Source: Caldifarciminota bacterium
Lineage (GTDB): Bacteria; WOR-3; Hydrothermia; WGAB01
Direction: 5' to 3'
Assembly (NCBI GenBank): GCA_015489295.1
Contig: WGAB01000209.1
Span: 1-6,332 of the forward strand
Length of the DNA: 6,332 nucleotides
Numbering within the stretch: the first letter of the stretch is position 1; each line of letters begins with the position of its first letter. A program made the position numbers and the translations under genes. This document shows positions 1-5,205 of the stretch, in pieces. The notes under the pieces were generated by a model. The model made no database searches. It was not told where the DNA came from and was given only the letters and a program-made list of their open reading frames with translations.

Positions 1-1
1 C

Positions 2-424
2 TACCAGGGTTCCTACAAGGTGGCCTTCCTCGGATTCCCCTTTGAGGCCATCAACGGTGACGTGACCGGCTTCGATTCCCGTGAGACGGTCCTGGGCCGG
101 ATCCTCTGGTGGATGGGTGTTCCGGTGGACGTGGAAGAAGCCGTGCAGGTTCCGATCCCGCGCCCCCGGTTTGCCCTGTTGACCCCTGTTGTCCGGGATC
201 AGATCGTGCTGCGGGCCTCACTGGGTGCCCCTTCGGATGTGCGGGTGCAGCTCCTGGACGTCGCCGGCCGACGGGTGGGATCGGTGCACCGCTATGCCTT
301 GAGCCAGGGGAGCCACGAACTGCGTTTGCCGGTGACCCCCCTCCACGGTGGGGTGTACTTCGTGGAACTCCAGGATCGGAAAGCCGGAGTCCGCGAGGTC
401 TTCCGGGTCGTGGTGCTTCGGTAA
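2..424 (+). CDS. C-terminal part of a secreted protein with T9SS type A-like sorting domain (5' truncated)
   Basis: The reading frame is open to the left edge, so this is the 3' end of a longer gene; 140 residues are visible before the TAA at 422-424. Two parts can be seen. The first (YKVAFLGFPFEAI through RILWWMGV) resembles the last strands of a domain often found just before sorting tails in large secreted proteins. The second, from about LLTPVVRDQIVLRASL to the end, is an Ig-like beta-sandwich with the landmarks of T9SS type A sorting domains: a V-x-V-x-L-x-D-V-x-G-R-x-V strand, a G-S-H-E-L segment, an L-H-G-G-V-Y-F-V-E-L strand, and a terminal basic strand ending VFRVVVLR. Such tails direct export across the outer membrane and are usually removed or anchored at the surface. 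A FlgD-type Ig domain is a related alternative. The enzymatic identity of the missing N-terminal part cannot be told. Confidence 0.8.
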   Translation, partial: YQGSYKVAFLGFPFEAINGDVTGFDSRETVLGRILWWMGVPVDVEEAVQVPIPRPRFALLTPVVRDQIVLRASLGAPSDVRVQLLDVAGRRVGSVHRYALSQGSHELRLPVTPLHGGVYFVELQDRKAGVREVFRVVVLR

Positions 425-451
425 GTCCGTTTTCAGCGCTGTGAACTGTAG

Positions 452-483
452 TCGGGCCCGGCTTCTGCCGGGCCCGATTTTTT
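452..483 (+). terminator. Intrinsic terminator of the secreted-protein gene
   Basis: A perfect 11-bp GC-rich stem (452-462 TCGGGCCCGGC with 467-477 GCCGGGCCCGA) closes a TTCT tetraloop and is followed directly by six T residues (478-483). It lies 27 bases after the upstream stop codon. The T-tract overlaps the stop codon (482-484) of the convergent DUF1015 gene. On the minus strand the hairpin is not followed by a U-run, so it should act mainly for the plus-strand gene. Confidence 0.9.
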
Positions 484-1663
484 ATGAACCCACCCGCTCC
501 GGATCCATGGAAAAGAGCACCGGGCCAGCCACCAGTTTGGGGTAGAAGTCGGTGGATTTCTGGGGAAGCTTCAGGCCCTTCCAGGCCACGCGGGCGATGG
601 TGGCCGGGGCCATGGCTGGCAGGATGAAGCCGGCATCGGCTTCGCCCTCCCGCACCCGCCGGTACACCTCCCGCACCTCCCGCACATAGACCACCTCCCG
701 GGGCGCGAGTTCCCGCAGGAGGAAGTCGTGGAGCAGGTACACCGGGAGCCGCCGGAACTCCTTAGGCAGATGGGCCATATGCAGGTCCAGGGCCTCCAGG
801 GGCTTCAGCAGGAAGGTGCCCGAGGGCAGCACCAGCACCAGCGATTGCCTGAGTTCCCGAAGCAGGATGGCCCGGGGCGAGACCTTCTCCTCGGGCAACC
901 GTACCACCTCAAAGCAGGCCCGGCATCGCCTGCGCAGCGCCTCAAAGTCCACGCCGTACACCACCCGGTGGGTGGGCAGCACAAACAGGGCCGGGTCGCC
1001 GTAGGGGATGAGTTCAATCAGGAGATAGGGAAAGCCATGGGTTCGGGCATAGGCCACAGCGGCCTCCACCCGATGGTGGCCGTCGGCGAGCACCATTTCC
1101 GCGAGGGACACGGCCCGGAGCCGATGCTCGGGAACCTGTACCCGAACATACCGGTGCCGATGGCCGAAGGCATCGGTGCCCTCAAATACCGGCGGCCCCT
1201 CGGCCTTCAGGTCTTCCGGCCGATAGGGATCGCCCGGGTAGATCACCATCACCGGGGCAAATTGCAGGCGTGTAGTTTCCAGGAGATGGAGGTGGAACCG
1301 GACACCCTCGGGGAAGGTGTCTTCGTGGGGATACAGAAGGTCCAGCCCCAGCCGGTAAAGGGCCAATAGGCCCCGGCGCGTGTAGGTGTGGCCGAAGAGT
1401 TCAAAGGTGTGCTCGTGCAGATAGAAGAAGGGCCGGGAGTCGGACAGGAGCAGGCCCTGATGGAGCCAGTGCTGAAGCGTGGTCGCAGCGCCCCGGGCCT
1501 CGGCCTCCTCCACAAATCGGAGGATCAGGGTGCCCCAGCCGTCCCGGGTTTGGCGTTCCTTCAGGGTGGGGTAAAAATGCTCCATCCGCAGGAGCACCTG
1601 TTGGGGCTCAAAGTGCTGGAGCGAGGGAAGCAGAGCCCGAAAGGGTAAAAGGGGCAGGGTCAT
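482..1663 (-). CDS. DUF1015 family protein (possible phosphoserine/serine phosphotransfer enzyme)
   Basis: A 393-residue protein of the DUF1015 family, which often sits beside serA and class V aminotransferase genes. Family landmarks seen: LPFRAL at 6-11, YPHEDT at 111-116, LADGHHR at 192-198, LPTHRVVYG at 229-237, and a C-terminal LPQKSTDFYPKL at 366-377. The D194-G195-H196-H197-R198 motif recalls the conserved box of ParB/Srx-fold proteins, a fold that includes the free serine kinases SerK (Thermococcus) and SbnI (Staphylococcus). From memory and unverified, a pyrophosphate-dependent serine kinase of Thermotoga has been assigned to this kind of protein. With no serB nearby, a role in serine/phosphoserine interconversion is a reasonable inference, not shown. 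The usual N-terminal PPYDV stretch is not evident. The start ATG overlaps the serA stop (ATGA) and has no good SD of its own, indicating translational coupling. No signal peptide is seen, so it is cytoplasmic. Confidence 0.88.
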   Translation of the reverse strand: MTLPLLPFRALLPSLQHFEPQQVLLRMEHFYPTLKERQTRDGWGTLILRFVEEAEARGAATTLQHWLHQGLLLSDSRPFFYLHEHTFELFGHTYTRRGLLALYRLGLDLLYPHEDTFPEGVRFHLHLLETTRLQFAPVMVIYPGDPYRPEDLKAEGPPVFEGTDAFGHRHRYVRVQVPEHRLRAVSLAEMVLADGHHRVEAAVAYARTHGFPYLLIELIPYGDPALFVLPTHRVVYGVDFEALRRRCRACFEVVRLPEEKVSPRAILLRELRQSLVLVLPSGTFLLKPLEALDLHMAHLPKEFRRLPVYLLHDFLLRELAPREVVYVREVREVYRRVREGEADAGFILPAMAPATIARVAWKGLKLPQKSTDFYPKLVAGPVLFSMDPERVGS

Positions 1664-2565
1664 GGTTTCAGGAGGTCCACGATCTTCCGGGCCAGGTCCA
1701 CAGCCGCCCGTACCTGGCCCTCCCGGGTTTGGGCGCCGATGTGCGGGGTGAGGAGTACCCTTGGGGAACGGCGCAGGGGATGGTCCGGAGGGAGGGGCTC
1801 GGTTTCATAGACATCCAGGGCGGCACAGGCCAAATGGCCGGACTCCAGGAACTCCAGCAAATCGTCTTCCTTGACCACACCGCCGCGGGCCGTGTTGACC
1901 ACGATGGCGCCCCGGGGCAGGAGGCTCAGAGTGTCCCGTCGCAGCAGGTGGCGGGTTTCGTCGGTGAGAGGGACATGGAGCGTGACGATCTGGGATTCCT
2001 TCAGCAGGGTTTCCAGGGGCACCAGCCGGATCCCCGGGGCCTCCTGGACCACGGGGTCGTAGCCCAGGATCCGGCAGCCGAAGGCCTGGAGCCGCTGCGC
2101 CACGGCCTGGCCGATGCGGCCGCAGCCGATGATGCCCACGGTTTTCCCATAGAGTTCGGCGCCCTTGAAGGCCTTTTTGTCCCATCGGCCCTGCTGCATG
2201 GAGGCGTGGGCCGCGCAGAGATGCCGGAGGCAGGCGAGGATCATGGCCACCGTAAGCTCGGCCACGGCGATGGTGGTGGCGCCGGGCGTGTTTACCACCT
2301 GGATGCCGAGTTTTCGGGCGGTGTCCACATCAATGTTGTCCAGGCCCACGCCGGCCCGGCCCACGATGCGCAGACGTTTGCCGGCCCTCAGGATGTCGGC
2401 GGTCACCTTGGTGGCGCTCCGCACGATGAGCACCTCGTACGCGCCGATGTGCTCCTTCAGGAGGTCGCCCTTCCACTCGGGCTGCACCGTTACCTCGTGG
2501 CCCGCCTGCTTGAGGAGTGCCACGCCCTCTTCGGCGATGGGGTCGGTGATCAGGATGCGGGCCAT
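1660..2565 (-). CDS. serA: D-3-phosphoglycerate dehydrogenase, short form without ACT domain
   Basis: 301 residues. It oxidises 3-phosphoglycerate to 3-phosphohydroxypyruvate with NAD+, the first step of the phosphorylated serine pathway, in the cytoplasm. Domain order is that of D-2-hydroxyacid dehydrogenases: the split substrate-binding domain (about 1-98 and 280-301) around a Rossmann domain with G147-C-G-R-I-G152. Substrate-binding RSATKV is at 49-54 and VGRAGVGLDNID at 68-79. The expected catalytic triad is visible as R227 (in NTARGG), E256 (in YETEPL) and H275 (in TPHIGA). The protein stops right after the catalytic core, so it lacks the ACT domain that mediates serine feedback in longer SerA forms. 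The start at 2565 lies 1 base past the aminotransferase stop, with GGAGG inside the end of that gene. The stop shares the ATGA overlap with the DUF1015 start. A related hydroxyacid dehydrogenase is possible, but the neighbours favour SerA. Confidence 0.93.
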   Translation of the reverse strand: MARILITDPIAEEGVALLKQAGHEVTVQPEWKGDLLKEHIGAYEVLIVRSATKVTADILRAGKRLRIVGRAGVGLDNIDVDTARKLGIQVVNTPGATTIAVAELTVAMILACLRHLCAAHASMQQGRWDKKAFKGAELYGKTVGIIGCGRIGQAVAQRLQAFGCRILGYDPVVQEAPGIRLVPLETLLKESQIVTLHVPLTDETRHLLRRDTLSLLPRGAIVVNTARGGVVKEDDLLEFLESGHLACAALDVYETEPLPPDHPLRRSPRVLLTPHIGAQTREGQVRAAVDLARKIVDLLKP

Positions 2566-2566
2566 C

Positions 2567-3643
2567 TCAGGCCTCCAGGTTCAGGATGTCGTTGATGGCG
2601 GCCAGGAGTTCCCGGAGTTCCCCGGGGGTCAGGTCGCCCATATGGCCGATGCGGAAGGTTTTCTCCTTGAGTTTGCCGTAGCCGTTGGAAAGGGTAAAGC
2701 CCCGCTGGGCCAGGGCCTGGTTCAGGTCCTTTACGGAGATGCCCCGGGTGTTGGTGATCGTGGTGACTGTAGGCGACTCGTAGCCGGGTTCGGCGAACAG
2801 GGCGAAGTGCTTGCGGGCCCAGGCGCGGGCGATCTCGGCCATTTCCCGGTGCCGGGCGTAGCGGCGCTCCAGGGTTTCCTCCTGGATCCGCTGCAGTTGG
2901 TACTGCAGGGCGTAAAGCAGGGAGATGGCCGGGGTGGCCGGCGTCTGGTGGCGTTCCTGGTAGTACCGCCGTTGCAGCAAAAAGTCAAAGTAATAGCCCC
3001 GGTGTTCCACGGTTTCGGCCTTTTTCAGGGCGCGTTCGCTCACCAGGGTCACGGTGAGCCCCGGGGGCAGGGCAAAGCACTTCTGGGTGCTGGCCAGCAC
3101 TACATCCAGCCCCCAGCCGTCAAAGTCGATCGGCGCCCCCATCAGGGAACTGACCGCATCCACCAGGATCAGCGTGTCGGGGCTTTTTTCGCGGACCACC
3201 TGGGCCAGTTCGGCGATGGGGTTCATGACGCCTGTGGAGGTTTCGTTGTGGGTGAGGAGCACGGCTTCGTACTTGCCGGGTTCCAGTTTTTCGGCGAGCA
3301 TCTCGGGCTTGACGGCCTTGCCCCAGGCGACCTCTATGGTATCCACTTCCTTGCCGTTGGCGCGGGCGATCTGGGCCCATCGCTGGGAAAAGGCGCCGTT
3401 GACGGTGGAAAGAAGCCGACGGTTCACCAGATTCCGCACCGCGCCCTCCATCACCCCGGTGGCCGAGGAGGTGAAGATGAGCACCTCGGCCCGGGTTTGG
3501 AGCAAATTCCTGAGGGTTTCGGTTACGCTTTCAAAGAGTTCGGAGAACGCCTGGGACCGGTGCCCGATCATGGGGTGGGTTTGGGCCTGGAGCACCTCCG
3601 GCCGGACCTCGGTGGGGCCGGGAATGAAGAGTTTGGTGTGCAT
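2567..3643 (-). CDS. Class V PLP aminotransferase, probable phosphoserine aminotransferase (AGXT-like type)
   Basis: 358 residues from ATG at 3643. This start is preferred over a GTG or similar nine codons upstream because AAAAGGAGG sits 7 bases before it and the family begins with KLFIPGPTEV. It is a fold-type I PLP enzyme of the alanine-glyoxylate/serine-pyruvate aminotransferase subgroup, not the canonical SerC subgroup. Visible residues: SSATGVMEG at 59-67 for phosphate binding, HNETSTG at 132-138, D162 in VDAVSS expected to hold the pyridine nitrogen, K188 in STQKCF as the Schiff-base lysine, QTPATP at 233-238, and R331 in FRIGHMG as the expected carboxylate-binding arginine. As first gene of an operon with serA, it most likely converts phosphohydroxypyruvate plus glutamate to phosphoserine, as noncanonical class V enzymes do in several thermophiles. 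Alanine-glyoxylate or serine-glyoxylate transamination is the alternative. Its leader can form a structure masking the SD (see the leader entry). Confidence 0.87.
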   Translation of the reverse strand: MHTKLFIPGPTEVRPEVLQAQTHPMIGHRSQAFSELFESVTETLRNLLQTRAEVLIFTSSATGVMEGAVRNLVNRRLLSTVNGAFSQRWAQIARANGKEVDTIEVAWGKAVKPEMLAEKLEPGKYEAVLLTHNETSTGVMNPIAELAQVVREKSPDTLILVDAVSSLMGAPIDFDGWGLDVVLASTQKCFALPPGLTVTLVSERALKKAETVEHRGYYFDFLLQRRYYQERHQTPATPAISLLYALQYQLQRIQEETLERRYARHREMAEIARAWARKHFALFAEPGYESPTVTTITNTRGISVKDLNQALAQRGFTLSNGYGKLKEKTFRIGHMGDLTPGELRELLAAINDILNLEA

Positions 3644-3708
3644 GAAAAGCCTCCTTTTGCGAGCCCTCAAAGTATACTTCAGGTTCCGAGGGCCAGGGGG
3701 AGGCTTTC
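3643..3708 (-). promoter_or_regulatory. Structured mRNA leader that can pair the SD and start codon of the aminotransferase gene
   Basis: Read on the minus strand, the segment GAAAGCCTCC (3708-3699) is complementary to GGAGGCTTTTC (3654-3644), which contains the core SD bases and abuts the ATG. The core AAAGCCTCC/GGAGGCTTT is a perfect 9-bp match, extendable by a G-U pair or by a bulged U. Nested inside is a second stem, GGCCCTC (3694-3688) with GAGGGCT (3668-3662), 7 bp including one G-U. Its loop holds the 10-base palindrome AAGTATACTT (3679-3670). Together they form a two-stem element with an internal loop that would occlude ribosome entry. The pairing is seen directly; the regulatory role is inferred, and it needs transcription to start upstream of about 3710. 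Confidence 0.4.
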
Positions 3709-3791
3709 AACGGCCTTGTTTGCTGGTTTTTGTTGATCCCCGGCCTGAAGAGTTTTTGAGATCTGTTGTTAGATTCCCCCGCTTGTGCCGC
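3644..3791. other. Spacer between the unknown-family pair and the serine operon
   Basis: This 148-base gap holds the structured leader on its left side. There is no intrinsic terminator for the upstream pair, and no convincing -35/-10 pair for the serine operon. The only good -10 match on the minus strand is TATACT at 3676-3671, which lacks a partner at normal spacing. Read-through from the pair into the serine genes is therefore possible. A GGCCGGGG segment (minus strand, 3745-3738) could pair with CCCCTGGCC (3699-3691) as an alternative to the SD-masking fold. Confidence 0.5.
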
Positions 3792-4349
3792 TCACTGCCC
3801 TTTCTGCAGAACGGGGAACGCGAGGTCAATGCCGATGTCAACGCAAAAGAGGTTCCGCAGTTCGTTGAAACCGGAGATCATGCAGTCTGTTTCCCTGGGG
3901 GTCATCAGGAAGTTGATGTATCCCAGGCGGAGCCAGGGCGAGAGGTACCAGGAATGCCACCACCTTAAGCGTTTAACAAAAAGCATGAAGTCCAGGCCGA
4001 AGGTCCGATTTTTCCAGGCTTCGTCGGGGGGCAGGGGGGCCACTTCGGTAAAACCGTAAAAGGGGCCCAGCCCAAGGGTGATGGAATTTTCCCTGTAGAG
4101 GAAGAGGAGGCTGATTTCCGGGGTAAAGGAAGGGAACGCCGACCCGAAACTCGCCCCTTCATATCGAAAGGCGAGCCCGTACCGATGGGAGAACCAGGCA
4201 GAGACCACGGGGAGCGCGAACGGCACCTTGGCAATGATCTCATGGTTTCGGTCCGGATACCGGGTGTTGAGGGGATAAAGGGGAACGGCCGACCCCGCCC
4301 CGATGTCAACCCCCGAGAAAAGGCTGAAAAGGGCCAGGAGCACACCCAT
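3792..4349 (-). CDS. Small exported barrel-like protein of unknown family, paralogue A
   Basis: 185 residues; I do not recognise the family. The short N-terminal hydrophobic stretch (about residues 1-13, MGVLLALFSLFSG) looks like a minimal signal sequence, though it lacks the usual positive charge. The rest alternates short aromatic/hydrophobic strands with turns (DIGAGSAVPLYPL, SITLGLGPFYGF, PWLRLGYINFL, CVDIGIDLAFP), as in small outer-membrane beta-barrels, so a periplasmic-face or outer-membrane location is inferred. It is a clear paralogue of the gene immediately upstream, sharing GSAVPL-PL-TRYPD near residues 19-33, an identical PWLRLGYINFL at 138-148, and NE-RNL near 162-167. The start is fixed by a full-length SD (TAAGGAGGTGA, 4364-4354) and by an in-frame TAA just upstream. 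The SD spans the last codons and stop of the upstream gene, 4 bases away, so the two are co-translated. No terminator is evident in the 148 bases before the aminotransferase gene. Confidence 0.78.
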   Translation of the reverse strand: MGVLLALFSLFSGVDIGAGSAVPLYPLNTRYPDRNHEIIAKVPFALPVVSAWFSHRYGLAFRYEGASFGSAFPSFTPEISLLFLYRENSITLGLGPFYGFTEVAPLPPDEAWKNRTFGLDFMLFVKRLRWWHSWYLSPWLRLGYINFLMTPRETDCMISGFNELRNLFCVDIGIDLAFPVLQKGQ

Positions 4350-4353
4350 CCTC

Positions 4354-4364
4354 TCACCTCCTTA
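4354..4364 (-). promoter_or_regulatory. Full-length SD for paralogue A overlapping the stop of paralogue B
   Basis: On the minus strand TAAGGAGGTGA includes AAGGAGGTGA, complementary to a long stretch of the 16S rRNA 3' end. The TGA inside it is the stop codon of paralogue B, so a ribosome terminating on B lies on the A ribosome binding site. The ATG at 4349 follows after 4 bases. Confidence 0.85.
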
Positions 4365-4920
4365 TGGGCAAAACCAAGTCGACCCCGAGATCAAGGCTCC
4401 AGAGATTCCGGATTTCGTTGGCGGGATAAATGGAGTAGGTGTCTCCGTCGATCCACTTCGGGGTGGTCAGGAAATTGATGTATCCCAGGCGGAGCCAGGG
4501 GCGGAGTTTCAGAGCATGCCACAGGGGGAGGTCCGGTTTTGCGATCATCCATTCCAGCCCAAAGGCCCAGTTTTTCCATTGTTCTTGAGGATCGGTGTAC
4601 CCGCCGAGTTCGGTCAGGGCGAAAAACGGTCCGATTCCCATCAGGAATTTGGACTGCTGGACGAGAACGGAGACGGCCACTTGGTTTACAGGTGAATTGA
4701 GAAAGGCGGTACCGAAGGCTGCCCCCTCATTGCGGATTTCAACGCCGTAGTGGTCTCCAAACCAGAGGGTCAGGAAAGGAACCGCAAAGGGAACCCTCGC
4801 GATCACCTGGTTGTTGTGGTCCGGGTACCGGGTGTACAGGGGGAAGAGGGGAACGGCCGACCCGACGCCGAGGTCGAGTTGGGGCCAAAGGGTCACCAGG
4901 GTGAGCAATACATTCAACAT
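4354..4920 (-). CDS. Small exported barrel-like protein of unknown family, paralogue B
   Basis: 188 residues, first gene of the tandem pair; family not recognised. A short uncharged hydrophobic leader (about residues 1-14, MLNVLLTLVTLWPQ) precedes LDLGVGSAVPLFPLYTRYPD. Later landmarks shared with the neighbour are GIGPFFALTE near 95-104, QWKNWAFGLEW near 114-124, PWLRLGYINFL at 141-151, NEIRNL at 168-173 and a closing strand SLDLGVDLVLP. The alternating short strands suggest a small beta-barrel or beta-sandwich in the outer envelope. It does not end in the terminal aromatic residue typical of BAM substrates (it ends IRR). The start at 4920 is preceded by GAGGAGGTGAT at 9 bases. An overlapping start 8 bases upstream in another frame gives only an unconvincing out-of-frame product. 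A perfect TATAAT lies 72 bases upstream. The function is unknown; whole-length identity to paralogue A is roughly 40-50% by eye. Confidence 0.78.
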   Translation of the reverse strand: MLNVLLTLVTLWPQLDLGVGSAVPLFPLYTRYPDHNNQVIARVPFAVPFLTLWFGDHYGVEIRNEGAAFGTAFLNSPVNQVAVSVLVQQSKFLMGIGPFFALTELGGYTDPQEQWKNWAFGLEWMIAKPDLPLWHALKLRPWLRLGYINFLTTPKWIDGDTYSIYPANEIRNLWSLDLGVDLVLPIRR

Positions 4921-4991
4921 CCTCCATCACCTCCTCGGATTCCTGCGCCCCGTGCGGTGACCTTTGGTTCATTTCTTGGGCGTGTGTTCTC

Positions 4992-4997
4992 ATTATA
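4992..4997 (-). promoter_or_regulatory. -10 element (TATAAT) for the unknown-family pair
   Basis: The minus strand reads TATAAT exactly, 72 bases before the ATG at 4920, which would give a leader of about 65 bases. No good -35 lies at 16-18 bases (the sequence there is ACCTTG/CACCTT); TTGGCT lies only 13 bases away. The promoter may therefore need an activator or be weak. The GGTCGACC palindrome at 5001-5008 lies in the spacer and could be an operator. Confidence 0.55.
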
Positions 4998-5119
4998 GGG
5001 GGTCGACCTGAGCCAAGGTGGGCAGAATGGGAGGTGTGGGCAATCATGGGAAACGCTTCAATATCGCCTCTCCCTAAGGAAAGTTTATCCAGTTCCCGGA
5101 CTTAAGCGATTCGGGCTGC

Positions 5120-5148
5120 TTGACATCCCTGGAGGGGCCATGTATAAC
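5120..5148 (+). promoter_or_regulatory. Near-consensus housekeeping sigma promoter of the lipoprotein/LysM operon
   Basis: TTGACA at 5120-5125 and TATAAC at 5143-5148 are separated by exactly 17 bases, which is one mismatch in twelve from consensus. Transcription should begin near 5155, leaving a leader of about 50 bases before the ATG at 5206. The ATG at 5140 that would extend the gene upstream lies inside this promoter, which argues against it being used. This is the strongest promoter in the window and implies high constitutive expression. Confidence 0.85.
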
Positions 5149-5205
5149 TACGCACCGAGCCGAAGGGCTTTGGTTGTCCCCACCGATGATAAGGAGGTTA
5201 CCCGG

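Larger units (their letters stand above)
3792..4920 (-). repeat. Tandem gene duplication (paralogues A and B)
   Basis: The two genes are the same length within three codons and align end to end. One DNA block, 3905-3938 versus 4467-4500, matches in 33 of 34 positions; its last 26 positions are identical. It encodes the WLRLGYINFL segment. A second similar block covers the N-terminal YPL-TRYPD region (about 4258-4300 versus 4828-4870). Between these blocks the proteins diverge strongly. The block identity suggests either strong constraint on this motif or local gene conversion. Confidence 0.85.
4921..5205. other. Divergent control region between the unknown-family pair and the lipoprotein operon
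   Basis: 285 bases without a gene. It holds a perfect TATAAT for the minus-strand pair (4997-4992), a palindrome GGTCGACC (5001-5008) just upstream of that -10, and the near-consensus plus-strand promoter at 5120-5148. Between 5010 and 5119 I see no gene, no strong hairpin and no recognisable operator. ORFs crossing this stretch lack SDs and run through the promoters. Confidence 0.7.

Noticed and set aside
1729..2595. Plus-strand open frame (288 codons) opposite serA
   Set aside because: Antisense of serA, with Gly/Asp/His-rich shadow composition and no ribosome binding site.
3644..3670. Nine-residue N-terminal extension (MRARKRRLF) of the aminotransferase
   Set aside because: The SD AAAAGGAGG lies within this stretch and points to the ATG at 3643; family members start close to the LFIPGPTEV segment.
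3671..3676. TATACT on the minus strand as the -10 of the serine operon
   Set aside because: No -35 at 16-18 bases (CCCCTG there) and TTGAAA is 28 bases away. The hexamer is part of the palindrome AAGTATACTT, which is explained equally well by leader structure. It is not excluded, but it is unsupported.
2165..3736. Long plus-strand open frame (523 codons) opposite the aminotransferase and serA genes
   Set aside because: It is the antisense shadow of two well-recognised genes in GC-rich DNA. It has no SD and low-complexity Gly/His/Pro-rich content, and it resembles no family.
3965..4357. Alternative minus-strand frame (130 codons, MRGWVCSW...) overlapping paralogue A
   Set aside because: Paralogue A has the perfect SD at the right spacing and aligns with paralogue B along its whole length; the alternative frame has no such support.
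4739..5047. Minus-strand open frame (102 codons) crossing the divergent control region
   Set aside because: It runs across the -10 of the unknown-family pair, has no SD and has shadow composition (Pro/Arg/His-rich).
5140..5205. Upstream in-frame ATG giving a 22-residue longer lipoprotein
   Set aside because: The ATG lies inside the -35/-10 promoter and has no usable mRNA, while the ATG at 5206 has a strong SD and starts a proper lipoprotein signal.
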